NCBI RefSeq assembly: GCF_003315175.1
Contig: NZ_QNRQ01000007.1
Location: 1 to 64,000, forward strand
Origin: Eoetvoesiella caeni
GTDB taxonomy: Bacteria; Pseudomonadota; Gammaproteobacteria; Burkholderiales; Burkholderiaceae_B
Length of the DNA stretch: 64,000 nucleotides
Direction of reading: 5' to 3'
Within the stretch, counting starts at the first letter, position 1; each line of letters starts with the position of its first letter. Below the pieces are notes generated by a model. It was not told the origin of the DNA and did not search any database. It saw only the letters and a list, made by a program, of their open reading frames with translations. Made by a program: the position numbers and the translations under genes. Of the stretch, positions 8,455-17,877 are shown one piece after another.

Positions 8455-9378
8455 TCAGGAAAGGAAGTCTTCTATGGCTGTGGCCAGAGCTTGGGGCTGA
8501 TCAAGGTGGATCATATGGCCAGCTTGATTGATAACCCGGCGTTCGACAGACTGCACTTTGCTTAGTCGGTCTTCGAATTCGGAACGAGGATATTTGTCCC
8601 CGCTCCAGCGGTCATGGCCGGTGTTTTCCCCTTCAACCCAAAGTACACGTGCCTGAATGTTTGCCCACGTGGAAATGGCTTCATCACTGCGGTAGAGGAT
8701 GGGATTTACGCGCTTGTGGGCGGCATCGGCCATTATGTGCCAACGCCCGTCCGGCTGAAGTTGCGCCCATTGGCGTGCGAGCCAGGCTCCATATTCTTTG
8801 TCGAGCTGCGGGCTTCTGATTCGCAAGTGCTCAACGATATCTTGTTCATTTGCGAAAGTTCGCAAGGATACTGGCGATTTTAGTTCTGAAAGCCATTGGG
8901 CAAGTCTGGCTGGGGCCTCGGATGGAGCGGTCTTGGCCAGCCCGAAACCCTCAACGTTGATCAAGCGGCGTATTCGTGCGGGGCAGGTGCCCGCGTACGT
9001 CATGACAATATTGCCGCCCATGCTATGGCCAAGCAAATCGATCGGAGAATTCGGCGATATATAGTCGACTATGGCGTCCAGGTCACCGTAGTAGTCATAG
9101 AAGCAGTAGCTGTCGACCGGCTGACCGCTTCTGCTTCCTCCGAATCCACGCCAGTCCAAGGCAATGACATCCCGGCCAGCGGAAAGATAATCGACACAGC
9201 GTTGAAAAGACGCGCCGACGTCCATCCAGCCATGAGCCAGGAGCAGCGGGGGCGCGTTCAGTGAAGAACCTTTTTCAGCAGCCCATCGGTGAACACGATA
9301 GGGCACAGCGCCTCGGATTGTGAGTTGTTCGACAGTGCTGGCTCTGCGAGGCAAATAAGGAGACGTTTGGATGCTCAT
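8455..9378 (-). CDS. Alpha/beta hydrolase
   Basis: Cytoplasmic serine hydrolase of the alpha/beta fold. The oxyanion motif is LLLAHGWMD near residue 45, the nucleophile elbow GHSMGG is at about residue 118, and the catalytic His is in AGHMIHLDQP near the C-terminus. 307 residues with no signal peptide. The substrate is unknown; the overall pattern is that of a generic esterase/epoxide-hydrolase-like family common in proteobacteria. It converges on the lipoprotein gene. Confidence 0.85.
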   Translation of the reverse strand: MSIQTSPYLPRRASTVEQLTIRGAVPYRVHRWAAEKGSSLNAPPLLLAHGWMDVGASFQRCVDYLSAGRDVIALDWRGFGGSRSGQPVDSYCFYDYYGDLDAIVDYISPNSPIDLLGHSMGGNIVMTYAGTCPARIRRLINVEGFGLAKTAPSEAPARLAQWLSELKSPVSLRTFANEQDIVEHLRIRSPQLDKEYGAWLARQWAQLQPDGRWHIMADAAHKRVNPILYRSDEAISTWANIQARVLWVEGENTGHDRWSGDKYPRSEFEDRLSKVQSVERRVINQAGHMIHLDQPQALATAIEDFLS

Positions 9379-9605
9379 AAGCCGATTATAAGCTCCATAG
9401 CTTCGGCTTTAGAGTGCCTGCGGCACCTGCTGGCAACCGCGTCAAACGTTGCGGCCGCTGGACGGCATGCGACTGTGCGTAAGCCACGGCACCAGCCTTC
9501 GGATCGGTGTTGTTTCACGCTTTAGCCCTGGGCAAATCCGCCTAATGTCTTTTCAGAGCAGTTTGTTTTAGATTGCTTGATTGAAAGATTCTGGGGGCAG
9601 CGGGC

Positions 9606-10022
9606 ATGGATAACCATTGCACTGAGTGGTATAATTTTTCGCATAAGAGGATATATAAGACTCGGAGCTTTGCTCGGTGGGCGCGGAAGGTGGGCGTGTC
9701 AAATGATGCTTTATGCAAAGCTGTTTCCGAGATGAGTCAAGGCCTTATCGACGCTGATTTGGGTGGCTACGTTGTGAAGAAGCGGGTCACTTTGCCTGGT
9801 CAGGGCAAGCGCGGTGGGGGGCGAACCATCGTCGCTACAAAATTGTCAGACCGTTGGTTTTTTCTATACGGATTCAGCAAGAGTGAACGGAACAATATCG
9901 ACAAGGACGAGTTGAAGATGCTCCAGGAAATAGCGCGGGAGCTTTTGAGCTTTGATGGCCGTCAGTTGGCGATTGCCTTGGCTGCCGGTGAGATCCAGGA
10001 GGTGGGCTATGACCATGACTAA
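9606..10022 (+). CDS. RelE/HigB-type toxin
   Basis: Predicted ribosome-dependent mRNA interferase of the RelE-like group formerly called DUF1044. The core pattern is KTRSFARWARK, then GGYVVKKRV, then GGGRTIVATKLSDRWFFLYGFSKSERNNI. About 138 residues, slightly long because the N-terminus has some 13 residues before the usual start of the family; no better start codon is available in frame. It overlaps the antitoxin gene by 14 bases, with the toxin first as in HigBA-type pairs. Confidence 0.85.
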   Translation: MDNHCTEWYNFSHKRIYKTRSFARWARKVGVSNDALCKAVSEMSQGLIDADLGGYVVKKRVTLPGQGKRGGGRTIVATKLSDRWFFLYGFSKSERNNIDKDELKMLQEIARELLSFDGRQLAIALAAGEIQEVGYDHD

Positions 10023-10329
10023 GTATAAAAGCCGGATTCGGGATGAAATGCACGAGACGGCGCAAGGACTGCACAGTGCTGGCCTTATCAGTAAACGCCG
10101 CATGCTCGAGTTCGATGTATTGCGTAATCTTGACATGCATGAAATGCAGCCGCAGCAGATCAAGTCGCTGCGTGAGCAGGCTAATTTCAGTCAGGCGGTG
10201 TTTGCAGCCGTACTCAATATCAGCTTGTCCACAGTACAAAAATGGGAAGTAGGCGACAAGAAGCCAAATGGCTCCTCGCTAAAGTTGCTCAATCTGATCG
10301 AGCGTAAGGGAATAGAAGCGGTTTTATAA
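10009..10329 (+). CDS. NadS/HigA-like HTH antitoxin
   Basis: XRE-type antitoxin partner of the RelE-like toxin. The N-terminal part (MTMTKYKSRIRDEMHETAQG) precedes an HTH of the form IKSLREQANFSQAVFAAVL...STVQKWEVGDKKP. The start at 10009 has AGGAGG 6 bases upstream inside the toxin gene and overlaps its end, so the two are coupled. 106 residues. Such antitoxins usually repress their own promoter. Confidence 0.86.
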   Translation: MTMTKYKSRIRDEMHETAQGLHSAGLISKRRMLEFDVLRNLDMHEMQPQQIKSLREQANFSQAVFAAVLNISLSTVQKWEVGDKKPNGSSLKLLNLIERKGIEAVL

Positions 10330-10413
10330 ATAAAAGCCTGAGGCAGCGTGATCTGCGGGCATACCGTGAATCAGCGTTCAGGCAGCGGAGCTGATGTGCG
10401 AACCGAGCCGGCT

Positions 10414-10902
10414 TCATTTATCCCTTTCACGTGTATGAAGCTTAACGTGAAGCAGACGAATTTGCGGTGCCAGTTCCTCGTCTGGGCCGTCGACTACCGT
10501 ATCCGTAATGACTTCGCCGATAGACAAAGGACGGACGCGCGATGGACGAGCGCCCAGTTCTGAAAGCCAGGCGCTTAGCTGTTTAGAAGAACTGGCATAA
10601 ACAATCCTGCCAAGCCCGGCCCAACCATGGGCTGCCGCACACATTGGGCAATGTTCACCCGATGTATAGACCGTCGCTACAGATCGTTCTTCGGGGCTCA
10701 TGTTTTGCGCGGCCCATCTTGCGATAGCGAACTCCGGATGCTGGGTGTGATCGCCGCCAGCAACGTGGTTGTGGTCTTCAAACAAAACCTTGCCGTTGGA
10801 TGACACAAGCACCGATCCAAAAGGTTCATCGCCGGCGGCAAGGGCCGACTCCGCCAACTCCACGCATCGACGCAGGTATATACGATCTTGTTCGTTGATC
10901 AT
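10414..10902 (-). CDS. Nucleoside/nucleobase deaminase (cytidine-deaminase fold)
   Basis: Zinc-dependent deaminase related to guanine deaminase and TadA-type enzymes. The zinc-binding PCxxC equivalent is EHCPMCAAAHGW. The first zinc ligand and proton shuttle are in HPEFAIARW, with Pro where most relatives have Ala or Val (HPE rather than HAE). 162 residues, cytoplasmic. Substrate specificity cannot be assigned. It stands alone on the minus strand, upstream of the MarR/OYE operon running the other way. Confidence 0.8.
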   Translation of the reverse strand: MINEQDRIYLRRCVELAESALAAGDEPFGSVLVSSNGKVLFEDHNHVAGGDHTQHPEFAIARWAAQNMSPEERSVATVYTSGEHCPMCAAAHGWAGLGRIVYASSSKQLSAWLSELGARPSRVRPLSIGEVITDTVVDGPDEELAPQIRLLHVKLHTRERDK

Positions 10903-11061
10903 AAAGCCATCTCCTGTTTAGTGTGTTTTTCGACCTTGCGCAAGCTAGTAGATCCGCCACGAGAAAAGCTTTGCTGCCAATACGGCTCACACAATAGTAG
11001 CGTTGTTGAGCGCCTATATGCCTAACTGTTGCAAACTACTAGCTATGCTGCAAGATAAAAG

Positions 11062-11088
11062 TTGCATATACAATGGTTGTAGGTACAA
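11062..11088. promoter_or_regulatory. Candidate MarR operator: two TTG-N6-CAA dyads
   Basis: TTGCATATACAA (11062-11073) and TTGTAGGTACAA (11077-11088) are two similar inverted repeats 15 bases apart, centre to centre. They end 8 bases before the MarR start codon. The position fits autorepression of the regulator and its downstream OYE/exporter genes. Binding is inference. Confidence 0.5.
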
Positions 11089-11096
11089 TGTATGGC

Positions 11097-11552
11097 ATGA
11101 AGAACTCAATCAAGCCGCAAGGTTGCACCAACCTGAAGCTTCGCCAGCTTACGCGCATGGTGACGCGTCATTACGACGGCTATATCGCCCAGACGGGGCT
11201 CAAGAACACACAATACGCATTGCTGTCTTACGTAGTCCGGCTGGGCCCCATTCAACCGGTCGATTTGGCCAGGCTCATGCGGATGGATGCGTCGACCTTG
11301 ACGCGCAACCTGCAGCCGCTGGCTGCGCATGGATGGTTGGAGATCGGCGCTGGCAAGGATGCACGCAGCCGCCTGGTCGAGGCAACCGAGGCAGGGCGTG
11401 TGAAACAAGCCGAAGGCCAGCGCGCATGGAAAAGGGCACAAACAGCCCTCAACGAGCAGTTGGGCGCGGAGCGGGTGGCCGCGCTGCATGATTTGCTTGA
11501 TACCTGTATTGCATTCCTTGATGGCCATCCCGAAGGGCAATTGGGTGAATGA
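11097..11552 (+). CDS. MarR-family regulator
   Basis: Winged-helix regulator. The helix-turn-helix region is PVDLARLMRMDASTLTRNLQPL, followed by the wing and a C-terminal dimerisation helix. The start at 11097 (MKNSIKPQG) is chosen; the longer ORF would place the start inside the paired dyads. It contains CTNLKLRQL near the N-terminus, with a Cys at about residue 10 that could serve redox sensing, as in some MarR regulators of OYE genes. It lies 37 bases upstream of the first OYE gene, which it probably represses. Confidence 0.88.
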   Translation: MKNSIKPQGCTNLKLRQLTRMVTRHYDGYIAQTGLKNTQYALLSYVVRLGPIQPVDLARLMRMDASTLTRNLQPLAAHGWLEIGAGKDARSRLVEATEAGRVKQAEGQRAWKRAQTALNEQLGAERVAALHDLLDTCIAFLDGHPEGQLGE

Positions 11553-11589
11553 TCGCCATCTATCTATGCAGCTTATTACGGATTACTGA

Positions 11590-12702
11590 ATGACGCAGAA
11601 ACTGTTTGTTCCTTTACGCCTCGGCTCCCTGGGTTTGAAGCATCGTGTGGTCATGGCTCCGTTGACCCGCATGCGGGCGACACAGCCGGGGAATGTCCCC
11701 CAGGCGTTGAACGTGGAATATTACCGTCAGCGCGCCTCACAGGGCGGGCTGATCATTACAGAGGGCTCGCAGATCTCGCTCACCGGCCAGGGGATGCCGG
11801 CGACGCCCGGCATCCACAGCCAGGCGCAGATCGATGGTTGGAAGTCGGTCACGGAAGCGGTCCACTCGCAAGGCGGCTTGATCTTTCTGCAACTCTGGCA
11901 TGTCGGCCGCATCTCCCATTCGTCGCTCCTGGGTGATCAATTGCCGGTGGCTCCGTCCGCTATTGCCGCGCCCGGCAATGCATACACAGCGTCCTTTGAA
12001 CGAGCCCCTTTCGAGACGCCGCGGGCATTGGAAACGGCGGAGATTGCCTCGGTAGTCGAGGACTATGCTCAGGCGGCACGTTATGCGCAGCAAGCCGGTT
12101 TCGATGGCGTGGAGATCCATGCGGCCAACGGCTACCTGCTGGAGCAGTTTCTGCAAAGCCGCAGCAACCAGCGAACCGACGCCTATGGCGGGTCGATTGA
12201 AAATCGCTGCCGCCTTGTGCTGGAGATTGCCGCTGCGGTCTCAACCGTTTTCGGTGCCGACCGTGTCGGCATCCGGCTGTCGCCGTTCGGCGTCGCTAAC
12301 GGGAGTGGTGAGGACGACCCATTGCCTTTGTATTCCTACCTCATCAAGCAACTGGCGGCGCTTGATCTGGCGTATCTGCATCTGATCGAGCCCCGCGCTA
12401 GCGGGGCGGGCCAGGCCGACGTCGATCATCAGAATGTGCCCTTCGCATCGGAGCTGTTCCGCCCGCTTTGGCCGAACGTCCTGATCGCGGCCGGGAACTA
12501 CAGGCCCGACACGGCGGCCGCAGCAATCGAAGCGGGCCGGGCGGACGCCATTGCATTCGGGCGGCTGTTCATCGCCAATCCGGATCTACCCGAGCGCGCG
12601 CGCCAGGGCGCCGACCTTAACGACTACACCCGAGCCACCTTCTATGGCGGCGGAGCCGAAGGCTATGTGGACTATCCAGCGCTTGAGGCGTCATGCCGAT
12701 GA
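11590..12702 (+). CDS. Old Yellow Enzyme alkene reductase (copy 1)
   Basis: FMN-dependent NAD(P)H ene-reductase of the NemA / xenobiotic reductase group, reducing activated C=C bonds and some nitro compounds. TIM-barrel signatures: VVMAPLTRMRA near the N-terminus, LQLWHVGRISH, substrate-binding H and N in VEIHAANGYLLEQFL, proton-donor Tyr in the same motif, and phosphate-binding AFGRLFIANPDLP. 370 residues. It lies between marR and an exporter gene that overlaps its end by 10 bases. Confidence 0.93.
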   Translation: MTQKLFVPLRLGSLGLKHRVVMAPLTRMRATQPGNVPQALNVEYYRQRASQGGLIITEGSQISLTGQGMPATPGIHSQAQIDGWKSVTEAVHSQGGLIFLQLWHVGRISHSSLLGDQLPVAPSAIAAPGNAYTASFERAPFETPRALETAEIASVVEDYAQAARYAQQAGFDGVEIHAANGYLLEQFLQSRSNQRTDAYGGSIENRCRLVLEIAAAVSTVFGADRVGIRLSPFGVANGSGEDDPLPLYSYLIKQLAALDLAYLHLIEPRASGAGQADVDHQNVPFASELFRPLWPNVLIAAGNYRPDTAAAAIEAGRADAIAFGRLFIANPDLPERARQGADLNDYTRATFYGGGAEGYVDYPALEASCR

Positions 12703-13910
12703 GCAAACTCACCACAACACCTGCATCGTCGCAAGCACACAGCACGCCTGCCGAGCAAGGGCTCACAGCAGGCGTGCTGTTCTTGCTGGCCGCGCTGGCA
12801 GCCCTGGGGGCATTGGCCACCAACATCATCCTTCCCGCGTTTCCCGCCATGGGCGAGGATCTTGGCGTCTCGGTCCGCGAGCTTAGCGCAACGTTGACCA
12901 GTTTCTTCCTGGCCTTCGCGCTGGGCCAGCTGTTCGTCGGCCCGCTGTCGGATCGCTTCGGGCGCCAGCGTCTGGTGCTTGCCGGACTGGCCATCTTCGT
13001 CGTCGGTAGCCTGGTCTGCGCGGTGGCCAGCACACTGCCGCAACTGATCGGCGGCCGGGTCATCCAGGCGCTGGGTGTTTGCGCTACGTCGGTTCTGTCC
13101 CGGGCCATCGCCCGCGACTTGTTCGACGGCCATGAGCTTGCGCGTGCGCTGTCGCTGACCATGATAGCCATGGCTGCGGCACCGGGCTTTTCACCGCTCT
13201 TGGGTGGCGCGTTCAATAGTTGGCTGGGCTGGAGAGCAACGTTCGTATTTGTGGGTGTGCTGGCAGTCTTGCTAGCTATTTACTACATTGCCAGGCTGGG
13301 AGAAACACATAGGGCTGACAAGCGTTCGGCCCTCTCTGTCCGGGCAACGCTGAAGATCTACCGACAACTTCTGATCGACCGGCGATTTATCGCTCCGACT
13401 CTTTCAGTGAGTCTTGTCATCGGTGCACTGTACGCATTCTTTGCTATGGCGCCGGCAATATTGATGACCGGGTTCCATTTCTCGCCGTTCGAGTTAGGAC
13501 TGTTCTTTGCATCAACCGTTTTTGTCGTGTTTGGCGCCGGCTTCTTGGCACCCCGGTTCGCCCGAAGATGGGGGCAAGTGCAAGTGGCGCGCGCCGGAAT
13601 CATTATTGCGCTGGCGGCCAGTGTTGCATTGCTGACCGCCAAAGAAGATGTTTTCTTCTTTTCTGCATCCCTGACTGTATTTCTGCTGGGAATGGGCCTT
13701 GTCAACCCACTCGGAACTGCCATTGCATTGCAGCCCTTCGGACGGCATGCGGGGGCCGCTTCCGCGCTGCTTGGCTTTTTCCAGATGGGTTTTTCGGCCG
13801 TTGCCATAAGCATTGCCGCAGCCCTTCCTGTTCCTGTTTATACATCGCTTGGCATTATCCTGACATTCAACCTTGCGCTGTCCTTTCTCATTTTTCTTGC
13901 CATACGCTGA
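12693..13910 (+). CDS. Bcr/CflA-type MFS drug exporter
   Basis: Inner-membrane proton-driven exporter with about 12 transmembrane helices. The loop 2-3 motif DRFGRQRLVLAG and a drug:H+ antiporter pattern near helix 5 (GFSPLLGGAFNSWLGWRATF) mark the DHA1 Bcr/CflA group. 405 residues. The start overlaps the OYE stop, so the two are co-translated. Together with OYE and MarR it suggests a response to an electrophile or xenobiotic. Confidence 0.9.
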   Translation: MPMSKLTTTPASSQAHSTPAEQGLTAGVLFLLAALAALGALATNIILPAFPAMGEDLGVSVRELSATLTSFFLAFALGQLFVGPLSDRFGRQRLVLAGLAIFVVGSLVCAVASTLPQLIGGRVIQALGVCATSVLSRAIARDLFDGHELARALSLTMIAMAAAPGFSPLLGGAFNSWLGWRATFVFVGVLAVLLAIYYIARLGETHRADKRSALSVRATLKIYRQLLIDRRFIAPTLSVSLVIGALYAFFAMAPAILMTGFHFSPFELGLFFASTVFVVFGAGFLAPRFARRWGQVQVARAGIIIALAASVALLTAKEDVFFFSASLTVFLLGMGLVNPLGTAIALQPFGRHAGAASALLGFFQMGFSAVAISIAAALPVPVYTSLGIILTFNLALSFLIFLAIR

Positions 13911-14042
13911 TGCCGGTATCCGCCTGCCGCTAGCTCGTTGCAGCCGGTGGACTCAGTGATGCAAGAATTTCAGCGCGGCAAACCTTCAGGATTTCACTTG
14001 CCAAAGGGGCGATTGATTTTCCAACAACTTGAGTATCAAACC

Positions 14043-14888
14043 ATGACCAACAGCCATCTCACCGCACGGACTCGCTTCATCGAAGTCGATGGCGACCGAT
14101 TCGCCTATCGCCGCTGGGGTAACCCCCAGTCCACTCAGCCTGCCCTGTTTTTCGTGCCGCACTTTCGCGCCGGACTGGATCACTGGGATCCGCTGCTGAC
14201 CGATGGCCTGGCCCAAGGGCGCGAGGTCATTCTGTTCAATGGCCGCGGCATTGCCTCGTCCACCGGCACGCCCCGCAATCGGATGGAGGACATGGCCGAT
14301 GACATCGCGCTGGTAATCCGGGCACTGGGACTATCGAAGGTTGACCTGCTCGGGTTCTCGATTGGCGGCATGGAGGTTCAGGATGTCGCGCTGCGACACC
14401 CTGAACTGGTTCGCAAGCTGCTGTTGCTCGGCACCGGCCCACGGGGCGGCGAGATGATGCGCGACTCCAAAGTAGTTCAAGTCGCGGTGAGTCCAGTACC
14501 TGTTGCGGACGATTTCCTTTTTCTTTTTTTCGGGCGTTCGGAGGCTGCGAAGAAAGCAGGGCTGGCATTCTGGGAGCGTCGCCACCAGCGTGTGGAACTC
14601 GATCCGCCCAGCTCGCCCGAGGTTGCCAAGGCACAAGGCGAGGCATTGGCGGCTTTCGCTAGGCCGTTGCCGGGCGGCAACCCTTTTGCACACTTGAATG
14701 CGATCCAACAGCCGACGTTGGTACTCAATGGGGTCAACGACATCATGGTTCCCTCGATCAACTCCTGGCATCTGGCGCAGAACATTCCGAACGCCCAGTT
14801 ACTGATCTACCCCGATGCCGGTCACGGCGCGCAGTTCCAGTACCCCGAGCGCTTTCTCAAGCATGCCATCCAGTTCCTGGAGGAGTAG
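14043..14888 (+). CDS. Alpha/beta hydrolase
   Basis: Serine hydrolase of the haloperoxidase/esterase-like group. The nucleophile elbow is GFSIGG near residue 105; the catalytic Asp is likely in NDIMVP and His in DAGHGAQFQYP. 281 residues. The ATG at 14043 is preferred to the upstream in-frame start at 13938, because homology begins at TRFIEVDGDRFAYRRWG. It lies in the same direction as the OYE/exporter genes, 132 bases after the exporter, possibly in the same transcript. Confidence 0.85.
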   Translation: MTNSHLTARTRFIEVDGDRFAYRRWGNPQSTQPALFFVPHFRAGLDHWDPLLTDGLAQGREVILFNGRGIASSTGTPRNRMEDMADDIALVIRALGLSKVDLLGFSIGGMEVQDVALRHPELVRKLLLLGTGPRGGEMMRDSKVVQVAVSPVPVADDFLFLFFGRSEAAKKAGLAFWERRHQRVELDPPSSPEVAKAQGEALAAFARPLPGGNPFAHLNAIQQPTLVLNGVNDIMVPSINSWHLAQNIPNAQLLIYPDAGHGAQFQYPERFLKHAIQFLEE

Positions 14889-14957
14889 CGCCTGGCGCGC
14901 ATCACTCGACCCGACCATCCCTTAGCCTGATCATTCCTCAACCCGGAAGATAAAGAC

Positions 14958-16052
14958 ATGACTGACAAGACCCTGTTCGAGCCTTACACCCTGGGCTCGT
15001 TGACTCTCTCCAATCGCATCATCATGGCCCCGCTGACGCGCAACCGCGCTGGCGCCGGCCTGGTTCCCAGCGAGTTTGCGGCCACCTACTACAGCCAGCG
15101 TGCGTCGGCTGGCCTGATCATCGCCGAAGCCACCCAGATCTCGCCACAGGCCCAGGGCTATCAGGACACCCCCGGCATTTACACCCAGGCGCAGATCGAC
15201 GGCTGGCGCAAGGTCACCGACGCTGTCCACGCCAGAGGCGGCAAGATCTTCCTGCAGATGTGGCACGTAGGGCGCGTCGCCAACGTGGCTGTGCAGCCAG
15301 GCGGTGCCATGCCGGTGGCGCCCTCGGCGATTCGCGCCGCGACCAAGACCTTTGTGAACAATGGCTTTGCGGATGTCTCCGAACCGCGCGCCCTGGAACT
15401 CGACGAACTGCCGGGCATCGTCAACGATTTCCGGCAGGCTGCGGCCAATGCCATCGCCGCCGGCTTCGACGGTGTCGAGATCCATGGCGCCAACGGCTAT
15501 CTGCTGGACCAGTTCCTCAAGGATGGTGCCAACATACGCACCGACGCCTACGGCGGCTCGGTCCAGAACCGTGCTCGGCTGACGCTGGAGGTGACGCAGG
15601 CCATCATCGAAGAAATCGGCGCCGAGCGCACCGGCATCCGCATCTCGCCGGTGTCGCCGGCCAACGGCGTCTCCAGTAGCGATCCGCAGTCGCAGTTCAA
15701 CTACCTAGTCGAAAAGCTCGATGCCTTGGGCATCGTTTACCTGCATGTCGTCGAAGGCGCGACCGGCGGCCCGCGTGATGTGGCTCCGTTCGATTTCGAC
15801 GCGCTGCGCCAACGCTTCAAGAACACCTACATCGCCAATAACGGCTACAACCTGGACCTGGCCACTTCGCGGTTGAACGAGGGCAAGGCCGATCTGTTCG
15901 CCTTCGGGCACATGTTCATCGCCAACCCCGACCTGGTGGAGCGACTGAAGAGCGGCGCGCCGTTGGCGACGCTCGACAAGGCTACGCTCTACGGCGGCGG
16001 GACGGCCGGGTACATCGACTATCCCGCCCTTGTGGAGCTCAACGCTGATTAA
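14958..16052 (+). CDS. Old Yellow Enzyme alkene reductase (copy 2)
   Basis: Second FMN ene-reductase of the cluster, 364 residues. Signatures: MAPLTRNRAG, LQMWHVGRVA, VEIHGANGYLLDQFL with substrate-binding H/N and Tyr, YGGSVQNRARL, and FGHMFIANPDLVERL. It differs enough from copy 1 (for example TRNRAGAGLVPSEF in place of TRMRATQPGNVPQ) to suggest a different substrate range rather than recent duplication. It is the last gene of the marR-OYE-exporter-hydrolase-OYE run. Confidence 0.93.
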   Translation: MTDKTLFEPYTLGSLTLSNRIIMAPLTRNRAGAGLVPSEFAATYYSQRASAGLIIAEATQISPQAQGYQDTPGIYTQAQIDGWRKVTDAVHARGGKIFLQMWHVGRVANVAVQPGGAMPVAPSAIRAATKTFVNNGFADVSEPRALELDELPGIVNDFRQAAANAIAAGFDGVEIHGANGYLLDQFLKDGANIRTDAYGGSVQNRARLTLEVTQAIIEEIGAERTGIRISPVSPANGVSSSDPQSQFNYLVEKLDALGIVYLHVVEGATGGPRDVAPFDFDALRQRFKNTYIANNGYNLDLATSRLNEGKADLFAFGHMFIANPDLVERLKSGAPLATLDKATLYGGGTAGYIDYPALVELNAD

Positions 16053-16392
16053 GGTCTTTCGGACTGGCGCGAGCTGCGGTGCGGATCTTCCGGCGTCAGT
16101 GCTGCCTTTCAGACTGGATTCGAGCCGTTCGCGGCTACTAAGCCGCAGTCGAGCGCTGGCTGCCAAATATTGGCGACTTATGGGTTATGTATAATTTCGC
16201 CCTGCAGCACCTGCAATGGATGCTGCGTCGCTGCGACAGCGGCTTACGTGGACCCGGCAGCGCCGGGTGGCTCGGCCGGGCGCCTATCCCCCGGAAAACT
16301 CCAAGCGGATAATGGCTCGCGCCGAGACCAACTTCCAATCAGACCCCTCGGTACGATGGCCACGCTTGCCAGCTTCAGGTCAGTCAAAATCA
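16053..16392 (+). promoter_or_regulatory. Intergenic region with promoter -10 and long GC-rich leader of the SulP gene
   Basis: A TATAAT box is at 16190-16195, leaving about 190 transcribed bases before the SulP start. The leader has several possible hairpins: GCAGC/GCTGC at 16204-16226, GTCG/CGAC near 16228-16238, and CCCGG-N5-CCGGG around 16254-16268, followed by further GGCCGGG/CCCCGG pairings. No -35 at ideal spacing was found. I could not match the leader to a known riboswitch class. Confidence 0.4.
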
Positions 16393-17877
16393 ATGTCTTT
16401 TCTTTCCACATTTCGCCGCGCATGGTTGGCCAATCCTCGCGCTGATATTCTCGCGGGCATTCTCGTCGCCCTCGCCCTTATTCCGGAAGCCATCGGCTTC
16501 TCTATCATTGCCGGCGTCGATCCCCGCGTGGGCCTTTATGCCTCCTTTTCGATTGCGGTAATTATCTCGTTCGTCGGGGGCCGTCCCGGCATGATTTCCG
16601 CGGCAACCGCCGCCGTGGCGGTCATTGTCGTGCCTTTGGTCAAACAGCATGGGGTGGACTACCTCTTTGCGGCGACAATCCTGATGGGCGTTTTTCAGGT
16701 GTTGGCAGGCTTGCTGCGGCTGGATCTGCTTATGCAGTATGTCTCGCGGTCGGTGGTCACGGGATTCGTCAATGCGCTGGCGATTCTGATATTCATTGCC
16801 CAGCTGCCGCAGCTCATTAACGTCACATGGGTAACATACGCCATGGTCGCGGCGGGCCTGGCAATCATTTATCTCGTTCCCCGCCTGACAAAGGCCGTGC
16901 CGTCCGCGCTGATTGCGATCATCGCGCTGACCATGGTCTCGATCTACGGCGGCTTGCACGTCAACACAGTGGGAGACATGGGGCAGTTGCCCTCGTCATT
17001 GCCGCAATTCCTGATTCCCAATGTGCCCTTCAGCCTGGAGACGTTACGCATCATCTTGCCCTATTCGCTGACAATGGCCGCCGTGGGCCTGCTGGAATCG
17101 ATGATGACGGCACAAATTGTCGACGACCTGACCGACACGCCAAGCGATAAGCGCCGTGAATGCAAGGGTCAGGGGATTGCCAACTTTGTAACGGGATTTT
17201 TTGGCGGAATGGGCGGTTGCGCCATGATCGGCCAATCGGTCATCAACGTGAAATCAGGCGGTTCCACGCGCTTGTCGACCTTCGTCGCCGGAGCCTTCCT
17301 GCTGTTCTTGATCGTGGTGCTGGGCCCGCTGGTGGCAAGGATTCCGATGCCCGCGCTGGTCGCCGTCATGATCATGGTGTCCATCGGCACGTTCAGTTGG
17401 GGCTCAATACGGAATCTGCGCTCTCATCCATGGCAATCTTCCGTCGTAATGGTCACGACGGTTGTCGTTGTAGTCTGGACGCACGACCTGGCCCAAGGCG
17501 TATTGGCCGGTGTCATCCTCAGCGGCTTGTTCTTTGCCGGCAAAGTAAGGCGACTGCTGACGGTTGAATCGGAACTTTCCGCCGACGCAAGCATACGCAC
17601 GTACGTCTACTCGGGCCAGGTGTTTTTTGCTTCGTCAGAGCGCTTTGCCGAAACGGTTGACTTCAAGGAGAGGGTGGAGAAGGTAGTGCTGGATGTTTCG
17701 GCAGCGCATTTTTGGGACATTTCCGCCGTCGGCGCCCTGGATAAAGTGATAAGCAAGCTTAGGCGCGAAGGCACGGCAGTCGAAGTCGCCGGGCTGAACG
17801 AGGCCAGCGCGACGATGATCGGGCAATTTGCCACACATGACAAGCCCGATGCACCGCTTAAGCCCGCCAGCCATTAG
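16393..17877 (+). CDS. SulP-family anion transporter with STAS domain
   Basis: Inner-membrane transporter of the SLC26/SulP family for sulfate, bicarbonate or dicarboxylates. A long membrane domain of 10-14 helices opens with the family motif [27 protein letters not shown]-terminal STAS domain starts at about residue 390 ([16 protein letters not shown] ... [20 protein letters not shown]). The ATG at 16393 ([22 protein letters not shown]) is chosen because upstream in-frame residues look non-coding. 494 residues. The substrate is not readable from sequence. Confidence 0.9.
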   Translation: MSFLSTFRRAWLANPRADILAGILVALALIPEAIGFSIIAGVDPRVGLYASFSIAVIISFVGGRPGMISAATAAVAVIVVPLVKQHGVDYLFAATILMGVFQVLAGLLRLDLLMQYVSRSVVTGFVNALAILIFIAQLPQLINVTWVTYAMVAAGLAIIYLVPRLTKAVPSALIAIIALTMVSIYGGLHVNTVGDMGQLPSSLPQFLIPNVPFSLETLRIILPYSLTMAAVGLLESMMTAQIVDDLTDTPSDKRRECKGQGIANFVTGFFGGMGGCAMIGQSVINVKSGGSTRLSTFVAGAFLLFLIVVLGPLVARIPMPALVAVMIMVSIGTFSWGSIRNLRSHPWQSSVVMVTTVVVVVWTHDLAQGVLAGVILSGLFFAGKVRRLLTVESELSADASIRTYVYSGQVFFASSERFAETVDFKERVEKVVLDVSAAHFWDISAVGALDKVISKLRREGTAVEVAGLNEASATMIGQFATHDKPDAPLKPASH

